Made by a program: the position numbers and the translations under genes. Shown piece after piece: positions 1-6,218 of a stretch of DNA of 11,401 nucleotides (positions are counted from its first letter, which is position 1; each line of letters opens with the position of its first letter). The notes under the pieces were generated by a model. The model was not told the origin of the DNA and did no database searches. It was given only the letters and a program-made list of their open reading frames with translations. Origin of the DNA: Clostridiales bacterium (GTDB taxonomy: Bacteria > Bacillota > Clostridia > Oscillospirales > Oscillospiraceae); NCBI GenBank assembly GCA_003522945.1, contig DPHR01000085.1, forward strand, positions 1 through 11,401. The letters run 5' to 3'.

Positions 1-243
1 GAGCGTCGGCTGGCCGGATGTGCCGCCCGGCTCGCCGTCGTCCGACCAGCGGAGAATGTTCCCATCGCGCAGGACGTAGGCGAAAACGTTGTGCGTCGCG
101 TCGGCATACGTCCGGCGCATTTCGTCAATGAACGCCTTTGCCTCGTTCTCCGATGTCACGGGCTTTATATGGCCGATAAACCGGCTTCGTTTGTCCTCAT
201 ATTCCGCCTCGCCGTATCCGGCGGCGGTACGGTACGGCGTCAT
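1..243 (-). CDS. yigZ: YigZ/IMPACT family protein (UPF0029), N-terminal part, cut by window edge
   Basis: The first 81 codons are present, starting at the ATG at 243; the gene continues beyond base 1. The translation carries the family hallmarks in order: SRFIG (residues 20-24), the acidic helix with EAKAFI (34-39), the ATHNVFAY block (49-56) and the DDGEPGGTSGQP block (68-79). Members of this family (E. coli YigZ, eukaryotic IMPACT) have an RNase PH/S5-like fold and a C-terminal ferredoxin-like domain. Their function is poorly defined, with proposed links to translation control. The start codon overlaps the hflX stop as ATGA (240-243), so translation is probably coupled to hflX. The family assignment is firm. 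The function is not, and the C-terminal domain cannot be seen here. Confidence 0.9.
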   Translation of the reverse strand, partial: MTPYRTAAGYGEAEYEDKRSRFIGHIKPVTSENEAKAFIDEMRRTYADATHNVFAYVLRDGNILRWSDDGEPGGTSGQPTL

Positions 244-1334
244 TGCTTCAGCTCCTCCGTGATGCGTGCGAGCAGCGTGTCCACGCCCTCGCCGGTGCGC
301 GCGGAAATGCACACGCCGTCGCGCGTGTGGGGAAGCTCCGTAAGCGCCGGGATCGCGTCGCACTTATTATAAATGCGCAGCACCGGCGTGGCGGACGCTC
401 CCAGCTCGCGGATGAGCGCGTCGGTGACCTTTGCCTGCTCCTCCCAGTCGGGCGCGGAAACATCGATGACGTGCAGCAGGAGATCGGCGTACCGCAATTC
501 TTCGAGCGTGGCCTTGAACGCCTCGATGAGATTCGTCGGCAGCTTGCGGATGAAGCCGACGGTGTCGGAGAGCAGGATCTCCCGCTGAAGCTCCGGCAGC
601 CAGAGGCGGCGCGTCGTCGTGTCCAGCGTATCGAAAAGGCGGTCGTTCGCCGGGATGTCCGAGCGCGTCAGACGGTTGAGCACCGTGGATTTTCCGGCGT
701 TCGTATAACCCACCAGCGCGACCATCGGCATGGCGTTTTTCTCGCGGCGGCGGCGCTGCGTCGAGCGGACGCGGCGCACCTGTTCGAGATCGGCCTGCAG
801 ATTCTGGATGATCCGGCGGATATGCCGCCGGTCGGTTTCGAGCTGCGTTTCGCCGGGGCCGCGCGTGCCGATGGGCGCGCTCGTACCGGCCTGGCGCTTG
901 AGATGGGTCCACATGCCGGTCAGCCGCGGCAGCAGATATTCATACTGCGCGAGCTGCACCTGCAGCCGGCCCTCCTTTGTGCGGGCGCGCTGGGCGAAAA
1001 TATCGAGAATGAGTCCGCTCCGATCCACGACGCGCACGCCGAGCTCTTCCTCGATCGCCCGCGCCTGCGAGGGCGAGAGCTCGTTGTCGATCACAACGAG
1101 ATCGCACTCGTTGTTCGTTACGATCTCCTTTATTTCCTGCAATTTGCCCGCGCCGAGAAAGCTGCGCGGGTCGGGCGACTGGCGGGTCTGCAAAACCATG
1201 GCGACCGTGTCCGCGCCCGCGGTATCCACGAGCGCGGCAAGCTCCTCCATCGAAATTTCGGTGGAGCGCTCCTCGGCGTCCATGCTCGATGCGGAAAGCC
1301 CCGCGAGCACCGCCCGTTCTCTTTTCTGCGTCAA
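240..1334 (-). CDS. hflX: GTPase HflX
   Basis: 364 residues, the usual size for a short Firmicute-type HflX. HflX binds the 50S subunit and splits or rescues stalled ribosomes, using GTP (family knowledge). The N-terminal HflX domain covers about residues 5-185, with the FLGAGKLQEI glycine-rich segment (59-68), DNELSPSQ (83-90), LDIFAQRART (110-119) and GTRGPGETQLETDRR (156-170). A basic coiled segment, roughly 170-200, leads into the G domain. Its motifs are G1 GYTNAGKST (209-217), switch II DTVGFI (257-262), G4 NKCD (323-326) and G5 SARTG (344-348). The start used here is TTG at 1334, which lacks a well-spaced Shine-Dalgarno. An in-frame ATT at 1343 has a GGAGG 8 nt upstream and may be the true start, adding three residues. 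The gene follows a CNNM/CBS gene by 25 nt and overlaps yigZ by 4 nt. Confidence 0.95.
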   Translation of the reverse strand: MTQKRERAVLAGLSASSMDAEERSTEISMEELAALVDTAGADTVAMVLQTRQSPDPRSFLGAGKLQEIKEIVTNNECDLVVIDNELSPSQARAIEEELGVRVVDRSGLILDIFAQRARTKEGRLQVQLAQYEYLLPRLTGMWTHLKRQAGTSAPIGTRGPGETQLETDRRHIRRIIQNLQADLEQVRRVRSTQRRRREKNAMPMVALVGYTNAGKSTVLNRLTRSDIPANDRLFDTLDTTTRRLWLPELQREILLSDTVGFIRKLPTNLIEAFKATLEELRYADLLLHVIDVSAPDWEEQAKVTDALIRELGASATPVLRIYNKCDAIPALTELPHTRDGVCISARTGEGVDTLLARITEELKQ

Positions 1335-1340
1335 GTCCTG

Positions 1341-1356
1341 AATGGGTAAACCCTCC
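1341..1356 (-). promoter_or_regulatory. Ribosome binding site of hflX, pointing to a possible ATT start
   Basis: On the minus strand GGGAGGG (GGAGG core at 1352-1356) is followed after 8 nt by an in-frame ATT (1343-1341). From the same core to the TTG at 1334 the distance is 17 nt, which is too long. The AGGA next to the TTG (1336-1339) is too close to serve it. No ATG or GTG lies between. This suggests initiation at ATT, as known for infC, or a poorly initiated TTG. Confidence 0.45.
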
Positions 1357-1359
1357 CGG

Positions 1360-2649
1360 TCAATCGTCCGTTTCGTCCTCGGGCAGCTTTTCCACGAGGA
1401 TCTTTTCCACGCGAAGCCCGTCCTCGCCCATGGCGAGCACCTTTACGCGAAGACCGTCCGCCTCCACGGTATCGCCCACCTTGGGGAACGCGCCGAACTT
1501 CTCGATCGTCCAGCCGCCGGCGGTGGCGCTCGCGGTGTCGAGCGATTCCTCGGTCACGTCCAGAAGCTCCGCAAGATCGCCGATGGGGAGATCGCCGTCG
1601 ATCTCATACATGCCGTCCGGCCGCTCAACGATCTCGTCTTCGACCTCGTCGGTCTCGTCCCAGATGTCGCCGACAAGCTCTTCGAGCACATCCTCGAGCG
1701 TCACGATGCCGAGCGTTCCGCCGTATTCGTCCGTGACGACGGCGAGATGCTGCTGGTTTTTGCGCAGCTGCGCGAGCACATCCGGCAGCTTCACGGTCTT
1801 ATAGATATACAGCGGCTTCATAAGGTTGCTGCGGATGTCCGCGTCGGGATCGTCGAGCAGCGCCTTGTAAAAACGGTTGAGATACAGTACGCCGATGACA
1901 TTGTCGATGCTGTCCTCATACACGGGGATGCGCGAATACGGCAGATCCTCGCCCGAGAGCAAAAGCTCGCGCCAGTCGTCGTCAATATCGAGCGCCTCGA
2001 CGTCCACGCGCGCGGTCATCACGTCCATGACGGCGATCTCGGAAAAGTCGAGCGCGCTGCGCAGAAGCTCGCTGCGGTCCTCGTCGATGACGCCCTCGTC
2101 CTCGACGGTCTCAATGATGGACTGCAGCTCGGCGGCGGCTTCCTCCTCGGTATTTTCGCCGCTGTGCTCGTCCTTGAGCGGAAGCGTAATAAGACGGATG
2201 AGCAGCGAAACGAGGAAGATGACCGGCGAGAGCACGATCATAAGAAAACGGACGAACGGCGCGACCGTCATCGAAAAGCGGTTCGCGTTTTTCTTTGCGG
2301 CGATCTTCGGCGCGGATTCGCAGAACACGATGATGATCGCCGTCATGCAGAGCGTAATGAGAACCGATACCCAGCCGTTATATTTTTCTCCCAGCAGCGC
2401 AATGCCGAGCACCGTCACGATCGAGTCCGAGCCGATGTTGCAGAGGTTATTGCCGATGAGAATGGCGGAGAGCGCGTTTTCGTATTTGTCGATCACCTTG
2501 CAGGCGATCCCGGCGGCGCGGTTTCCCTCCTCGGCGGCGGACGCAAGACGCATCCGGTTGGCCGACGAGAGCGCCATTTCCGATGCCGAGAAAAACGCCG
2601 AACCGCAAAGCAGCGCGAGCATCAAAAGCACATAGATCCACGTTGTCAT
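1360..2649 (-). CDS. CNNM/CBS-pair/CorC_HlyC membrane protein (downstream paralogue)
   Basis: 429 residues. The N-terminal CNNM (DUF21) membrane domain covers about residues 3-155, with hydrophobic segments near 4-20, 57-82, 93-111 and 128-155. It has the family landmarks SASEMAL (21-27), GNNLCNI (66-72) and ESAPK (111-115). A CBS pair follows at about 205-325, including the YSRIPVYEDSIDNVIG block (238-253) and the VVTDEYGGTLGIVTLEDVLEELVGD region starting at 304. The C-terminal CorC_HlyC domain is at about 335-422. Relatives include the Mg2+ and other divalent cation transporters CorC, MpfA and eukaryotic CNNM. Older annotation as 'hemolysin' is misleading. Its ATG overlaps the stop of the upstream paralogue as ATGA (2646-2649). 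A cation efflux role is inferred from the family, not proven here. Confidence 0.92.
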   Translation of the reverse strand: MTTWIYVLLMLALLCGSAFFSASEMALSSANRMRLASAAEEGNRAAGIACKVIDKYENALSAILIGNNLCNIGSDSIVTVLGIALLGEKYNGWVSVLITLCMTAIIIVFCESAPKIAAKKNANRFSMTVAPFVRFLMIVLSPVIFLVSLLIRLITLPLKDEHSGENTEEEAAAELQSIIETVEDEGVIDEDRSELLRSALDFSEIAVMDVMTARVDVEALDIDDDWRELLLSGEDLPYSRIPVYEDSIDNVIGVLYLNRFYKALLDDPDADIRSNLMKPLYIYKTVKLPDVLAQLRKNQQHLAVVTDEYGGTLGIVTLEDVLEELVGDIWDETDEVEDEIVERPDGMYEIDGDLPIGDLAELLDVTEESLDTASATAGGWTIEKFGAFPKVGDTVEADGLRVKVLAMGEDGLRVEKILVEKLPEDETDD

Positions 2650-3929
2650 GCCTCCTCGCCCCCTTCCTGCGTCTCTTCGGGCAGAAGCCGGATGAGGAGC
2701 TTGCGGATGCGCCGGTGGTCGATACTCTCCACGGTCACCTTCAGCCGGTGCCAGGTGAAGCTCTCGCCCTGCGCGGGGATCATGTCGAACTGCTCATACA
2801 CCCACTCGCCGACGGGCTTGTGCTCCCAGTCGGTATCCTCGGGATCGTCGTAGCCGAGCTCGTCGAAAAGGTCCTCCATGTCCATGTCGGCGCTGACCTC
2901 GTAGGTATCGCCGCCGAGCGCGCGGAATTCGACCTGCGCAACGTCGTCCTCGTCCCAGATCTCGCCGACCAGCTCTTCGATGATGTCCTCGACGGTCACG
3001 ATGCCCATCGTGCCGCCGTAGTTGTCCGTGACGACGGCGAGAGAGATCTTCTGCCGGTTGAGCTCTTCGAGCAGCTCGTCGATGGACGTGCTCTGGTGCA
3101 CGAAGCACGGCGCGTCGAGCAGGCTGCGAAGCTCCGGGTATTTCCTCTCACGCAGGTATACACGGACGTATTTGCGGATCTGCAGCACGCCGATGATGTT
3201 GTCGATGCTGCCCTCGTACACCGGCAGGCGGCTGTGGCGCTGCTCGCGGATGAACGAGAGGATCTTCTCCGGCGGCGTGTTCACATCGAGCGCCGCAACG
3301 TCTACGCGCGGCGTGAACACGCGCTCGACCGTTACGTCCGCAAACTCCAGCGCCGAGTGGACGAGCTCCGCCCGGTCCTCGGGCAGCTCGCCCTCGTCGG
3401 TCATCGTTTCGATGATGTCGTAGAGCTCATCCTCGGTCACGGTGATCTCCGGCTCGCCCTTGGCGAGATTCGAGAAGAATTCGCCGATGTGCGAAAGCGC
3501 CTTCGCCAGCGGCGCGAAAATGCGCATAAAAAAGCACAGGGACGGCGCCGTCGCAAGGGCGCACCGTTCACTGTAGCGCTTGGCGATGCTCTTGGGGAGC
3601 ATCTCTCCGGCAAAAAACACCGCAATCGTGCACACGATCGTGCCAAGCGCCACCCAGCTCGCGCCCCAGGTGCGCGTAACGAGCACCGTTGTGAGCGTAG
3701 CGGTGGAGATGTGGACGATATTCGTGCCGATGAGGATCGCGGAAATTGCGCGGTCAAAATTGTCCTGTACGTAAAGGGCTCTCTTCGCCTTCTGGTCGCC
3801 CTGATCGAGCCGCGTCTTGAGCCGGATGCGGCTGACGGACGTGGCGGCCGTCTCTGCCACGGCAAAATACGCCGCCATGCAGAGAAGAAAAACGATAGGT
3901 ATCCAAGACAGCCAACTGTCGCCGTCCAT
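2646..3929 (-). CDS. CNNM/CBS-pair/CorC_HlyC membrane protein (upstream paralogue)
   Basis: 427 residues with the same layout as its downstream neighbour. The CNNM membrane domain covers about residues 5-150 and includes FAVAETAA (22-29), GTNIVHI (68-74) and GEMLPKSIAKR (108-118). The CBS pair lies at about 203-325, with SRLPVYEGSIDNIIG (233-247) and TDNYGGTMGIVTVEDIIEEL (301-320). A CorC_HlyC domain at about 335-417 precedes an acidic tail. The two proteins have clearly diverged, for example AETAATS here against SEMALSS there, so this is an old tandem pair rather than a recent duplication. It is probably a divalent cation transporter. The start is ATG at 3929: an in-frame TGA lies 9 nt upstream, and only a GGAG 14 nt away is visible as Shine-Dalgarno. 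It is the first gene of the operon with hflX and yigZ. Confidence 0.92.
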   Translation of the reverse strand: MDGDSWLSWIPIVFLLCMAAYFAVAETAATSVSRIRLKTRLDQGDQKAKRALYVQDNFDRAISAILIGTNIVHISTATLTTVLVTRTWGASWVALGTIVCTIAVFFAGEMLPKSIAKRYSERCALATAPSLCFFMRIFAPLAKALSHIGEFFSNLAKGEPEITVTEDELYDIIETMTDEGELPEDRAELVHSALEFADVTVERVFTPRVDVAALDVNTPPEKILSFIREQRHSRLPVYEGSIDNIIGVLQIRKYVRVYLRERKYPELRSLLDAPCFVHQSTSIDELLEELNRQKISLAVVTDNYGGTMGIVTVEDIIEELVGEIWDEDDVAQVEFRALGGDTYEVSADMDMEDLFDELGYDDPEDTDWEHKPVGEWVYEQFDMIPAQGESFTWHRLKVTVESIDHRRIRKLLIRLLPEETQEGGEEA

Positions 3930-3966
3930 GTGGGGTCATCACACTCCATTTTTATATAGTTATGAC

Positions 3967-3995
3967 AGAATACCATATTGTGCCCCGCGCGTCAA
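3967..3995 (-). promoter_or_regulatory. Sigma-70-type promoter of the CNNM-hflX-yigZ operon
   Basis: On the minus strand the -35 is TTGACG (3995-3990) and the -10 is TATTCT (3972-3967). The spacer is exactly 17 nt, and an extended -10 TG sits one base before the hexamer. The start of transcription would fall near 3960, about 30 nt before the first CNNM gene. The -35 overlaps the TGA that closes the upstream gene remnant. Confidence 0.7.
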
Positions 3996-4183
3996 GCGCT
4001 TACCGGACACTCCGCCGCTTCTGTCTGCGGAAACCACGCGCCGGGCGCACGCACCGCACGGGCCGGCGCGATGTGCCCGCTCATGCGCGATGTCTCGCGC
4101 GGGTTGAGAATCCGGATCTCCCCGGTCGCCTTGATGATGGCTTCGGCGCACTTGCTGACGTCCTTCGTCCATTCCTCATAGAG
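3992..4183 (-). pseudogene. Probable 3' remnant of an unidentified gene
   Basis: A 63-codon open stretch ending in TGA at 3994-3992. It reads LYEEWTKDVSKCAEAI, then IKATGEIRILNP, then a proline- and arginine-rich tail. Its codons have the strong G/C third-position bias of the real genes here, for example long runs of AAG, GAC, GTC, ATC and CTC. No usable start codon lies in frame before the tryptophan: upstream the frame runs through the terminator hairpin to the transporter's own stop. The other frames give low-complexity, arginine-rich translations. It is best read as the surviving end of a gene whose 5' part was lost when the neighbouring methyltransferase cluster arrived or rearranged. 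I do not recognise the family. It might instead be a non-coding spacer with chance bias. Confidence 0.35.
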
Positions 4184-4186
4184 GCA

Positions 4187-4226
4187 TAAAGAGAGCCGGC
4201 GCGGCTCTTTTCGCTGCCGCGCCGGC
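4187..4226 (-). terminator. Rho-independent terminator of the methyltransferase/transporter operon
   Basis: A perfect 11-bp GC stem, GCCGGCGCGGC (4226-4216 as transcribed) with GCCGCGCCGGC (4205-4195), has a 10-nt loop. It is followed on the minus strand by the T-rich TCTCTTTAT. It lies 18 nt after the stop of the symporter gene. The T tract is interrupted, but the stem is very strong. Confidence 0.8.
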
Positions 4227-4243
4227 GTAAATGCGCTGGTGGT

Positions 4244-5815
4244 TCAGTCTTCGGTACTCATACCGGCCTGCGCCGCAACAGCCTTGTCTTCGATCTTGTA
4301 GCTGCGGTTCATGCCGTTTTTGAGAGCAGCGAAGAACGCTTCGGAGTCCTTGCTGTCCTGTTTGGTGAAGAGGCTCACAACGACCATGCAGATCGCGGCG
4401 CCGAGCATGCCGATCGCGCCGTACCAGGTGCCGCCGATGTTCCACACAAAGTAGGTCGCGAGCACGAGCACCGTGCCGACGATGGAGGAAACGATGGCCG
4501 CCTGCTTCGTCGCCTTCTTCCAGTAGATGCCGAGCACCAGCACCGGGAAGAGCGGCATGACGATCGCGATGGAGAACATGATGAGCGTGAAGATGAGCTC
4601 CGGGGGATCGAGCGCGAGCAGCATCGAGCCGATGCCGAGCACCGCGATGATGATGCGGTTGGCGTTCACGCCCTTCTTGCCGCTGAGATCCATGTGGAAC
4701 GTGTTGCGCAGCAGGTCGTCCGCCACGATGGCCGAGGCGACCGAGAGGAACGCGTTGGAGGTCGAAAGGCCGACGGCGGAAGCGCCGATGAAGAACGCGA
4801 CCATGAGGATCTTCGCGAGCGCCGGGTTGAAGCTCACAACGAAGTTCTTGACGATGTAGGGGATGATGAGCTCGGTCTCGGAGGTCGGCAGCCCCTGCAC
4901 GAGGGCGAGACCGATGAGACCGATGAGCATGGTGCCCGTCCAGACGACGCCCTGCAGGACCGGCGTCATGTAGGAAAGGCGGCGCTGCGCCTTGAGATCG
5001 TCGCCGAAGTAGCCGGAGCGCACGAACACGTGCGGCAGCATGATCGTCCAGCCGATGGCGCAGGAGAACGGATAGCCGAAGCGGGAGGCATACGGCACCC
5101 AGCCGTCCGGTCCGGGGTAGGAGAAGAACGAGGGGACGTCATCCCAGAGCTTCGTGACCGCCTTGCTCAGCGAGCCGCCGAAGCCGACGATGAGCGCCGC
5201 GATAACGATGACCCAGAGCAGGAGAATGAAGAGGAGGCCCTGCACCGTGTCGGCCGTGGCGGCAGACTTGACGCCGCCGACACACACGAACACCGTCATG
5301 ATAAGGCCAACGACGATGACCGCGAGACGGTAGTTGATCGCGCCGTCGGTAGCGTACTGCGCGGCGTTGGCGATGGCCACGAGCACCGAGGCGATGTACG
5401 GGAACGAAGCGCACAGGAAGATGAGCGCAAGGATGATGCGCAGCGCGCGGGATTTGAAGCGGGCGTCATAGAAGTCCGCGGGAGTGGAGAACGTGCCGCC
5501 CATCTCGCGGTTGATGATCCACACCTTGTTCATCGTGAAGTGGGCGATGATCGGGAAGAGGGCGATGTAGCTCATCTCGCTGATCCAGTAGCCGAGACCG
5601 CCGCGGTAGTACGCGCCGGGTCCGGCGAAGAATACCCACGTGCTCATAAGCGAGGCGATGTAGGTCATAACGAGCACCGGCCATTTGACCGACGCAGTCA
5701 GCAGGCTCCCGCCCGCGGCTTTTTTCTTGTCCTGAACGGTGACGTAAACAGCCACGCCCAGGAGGAAGCACATATAGAGCGCAAAGGCGATCCAGATAGT
5801 AGTCGGACTCAGCAT
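4244..5815 (-). CDS. Sodium:solute symporter (SSS family), likely importer of the methylated substrate
   Basis: 523 residues with about 13 hydrophobic segments spread from residue 7 to 484, typical of SSS/LeuT-fold permeases such as PutP and PanF. Segments are clear near 7-27, 46-66, 82-95, 126-150, 164-182, 192-212, 250-266, 285-307, 330-350, 387-402, 406-431, 438-458 and 463-483. The STSNAFLSVASAIVADDL stretch (351-368) aligns by pattern with the PutP helix carrying the Na+-ligand Ser/Thr pair (here S351, T352). This argues for Na+ coupling. The C-terminal tail is charged. GGAGG in the end of the preceding small gene gives an 11-nt spacing to the ATG, and the stop of that gene is 3 nt upstream. 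It is the last gene of the operon with the corrinoid and MttB-type genes, so uptake of a quaternary amine or similar methyl donor is inferred. The substrate is unproven. Confidence 0.9.
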   Translation of the reverse strand: MLSPTTIWIAFALYMCFLLGVAVYVTVQDKKKAAGGSLLTASVKWPVLVMTYIASLMSTWVFFAGPGAYYRGGLGYWISEMSYIALFPIIAHFTMNKVWIINREMGGTFSTPADFYDARFKSRALRIILALIFLCASFPYIASVLVAIANAAQYATDGAINYRLAVIVVGLIMTVFVCVGGVKSAATADTVQGLLFILLLWVIVIAALIVGFGGSLSKAVTKLWDDVPSFFSYPGPDGWVPYASRFGYPFSCAIGWTIMLPHVFVRSGYFGDDLKAQRRLSYMTPVLQGVVWTGTMLIGLIGLALVQGLPTSETELIIPYIVKNFVVSFNPALAKILMVAFFIGASAVGLSTSNAFLSVASAIVADDLLRNTFHMDLSGKKGVNANRIIIAVLGIGSMLLALDPPELIFTLIMFSIAIVMPLFPVLVLGIYWKKATKQAAIVSSIVGTVLVLATYFVWNIGGTWYGAIGMLGAAICMVVVSLFTKQDSKDSEAFFAALKNGMNRSYKIEDKAVAAQAGMSTED

Positions 5816-5818
5816 AAC

Positions 5819-6034
5819 TTACTTATCCTCCTTCTTTTCGTTTCTCAGCTTGTAGATGCGATAGACCTTCGGGAGGAAAATGTAGGTGATGACCCAGATG
5901 GGCACCACCGTGAGCGCGGCGTGGATGAGCGTCGCTGTCGGCTGGTTGTAGGGGGGGACGCCGGGGATGTTGTAGGCGATGTAGAGGATCGTGGTGATAA
6001 TGAGCCAGATCCCTTCGGTCTTGGTGATCTTCAT
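5819..6034 (-). CDS. Small two-helix membrane protein, probable accessory subunit of the symporter
   Basis: 71 residues starting at ATG 6034, with AAAGGAG 6 nt upstream. The frame stays open further upstream, to 6103, but that extension is basic and non-coding in character. Two hydrophobic helices, about residues 8-22 and 35-55, are separated by a proline-rich PGVPPYNQPT turn (24-33). A charged tail ends in RNEKKEDK. Small two-helix proteins encoded directly before SSS permeases are a known arrangement (YhdT before PanF; DUF3311- and DUF485-type partners), and the 3-nt gap to the symporter gene fits that. The exact family could not be named from sequence alone. A role in stability or assembly of the permease is inferred. 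Confidence 0.8.
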   Translation of the reverse strand: MKITKTEGIWLIITTILYIAYNIPGVPPYNQPTATLIHAALTVVPIWVITYIFLPKVYRIYKLRNEKKEDK

Positions 6035-6102
6035 GTTTCTCTCCTTTTCCTTGTTACTCGTTTTTTTGCGGCGATCGCGGGAAAAAGGGTACAGAAACTC
6101 CA

Positions 6103-6130
6103 CCCTGCCGGTATTAGGCCTCCGGCAGGG
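6103..6130 (-). repeat. CCTGCCGG hairpin B in the mttB-transporter gap
   Basis: A 9-bp perfect inverted repeat: CCCTGCCGG (6103-6111) and CCGGCAGGG (6122-6130), with a 10-nt loop. On the transcribed strand no T run follows directly, so it is not a standard terminator. Its 5' arm as transcribed contains CCTGCCGGAG, identical to the 5' arm of hairpin A. Confidence 0.75.
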
Positions 6131-6160
6131 CTGGTTCCATCGCTATTAACATTATTTTAT

Positions 6161-6206
6161 CCTGCCGGAGTACGGACGGGAGGCGATCCACACGCCCTCC
6201 GGCAGG
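6161..6206 (-). repeat. CCTGCCGG hairpin A just after the MttB-type gene
   Basis: A 10-bp perfect inverted repeat: CCTGCCGGAG (6161-6170) and CTCCGGCAGG (6197-6206). The 26-nt interior can itself pair (GGCG with CGCC). It begins 12 nt after the methyltransferase stop, and ATAAAATAATG follows it on the transcribed strand. It may protect or terminate the upstream mRNA and so lower expression of the transporter relative to the methyltransferase. It could also be a REP-like repeat. Confidence 0.75.
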
Positions 6207-6218
6207 AAGCTGCTGAAA

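Noticed and set aside
3960..4172. 70-codon minus-strand frame with an ATG in the junction region
   Set aside because: Low-complexity translation rich in R, H and G, overlapping the frame that carries coding-like codon bias. It also extends across the -35/-10 promoter at 3967-3995.
6035..6103. Longer start for the small membrane protein at 6103
   Set aside because: The added residues are basic and lie in the hairpin-bearing spacer. The ATG at 6034 has AAAGGAG at 6 nt.
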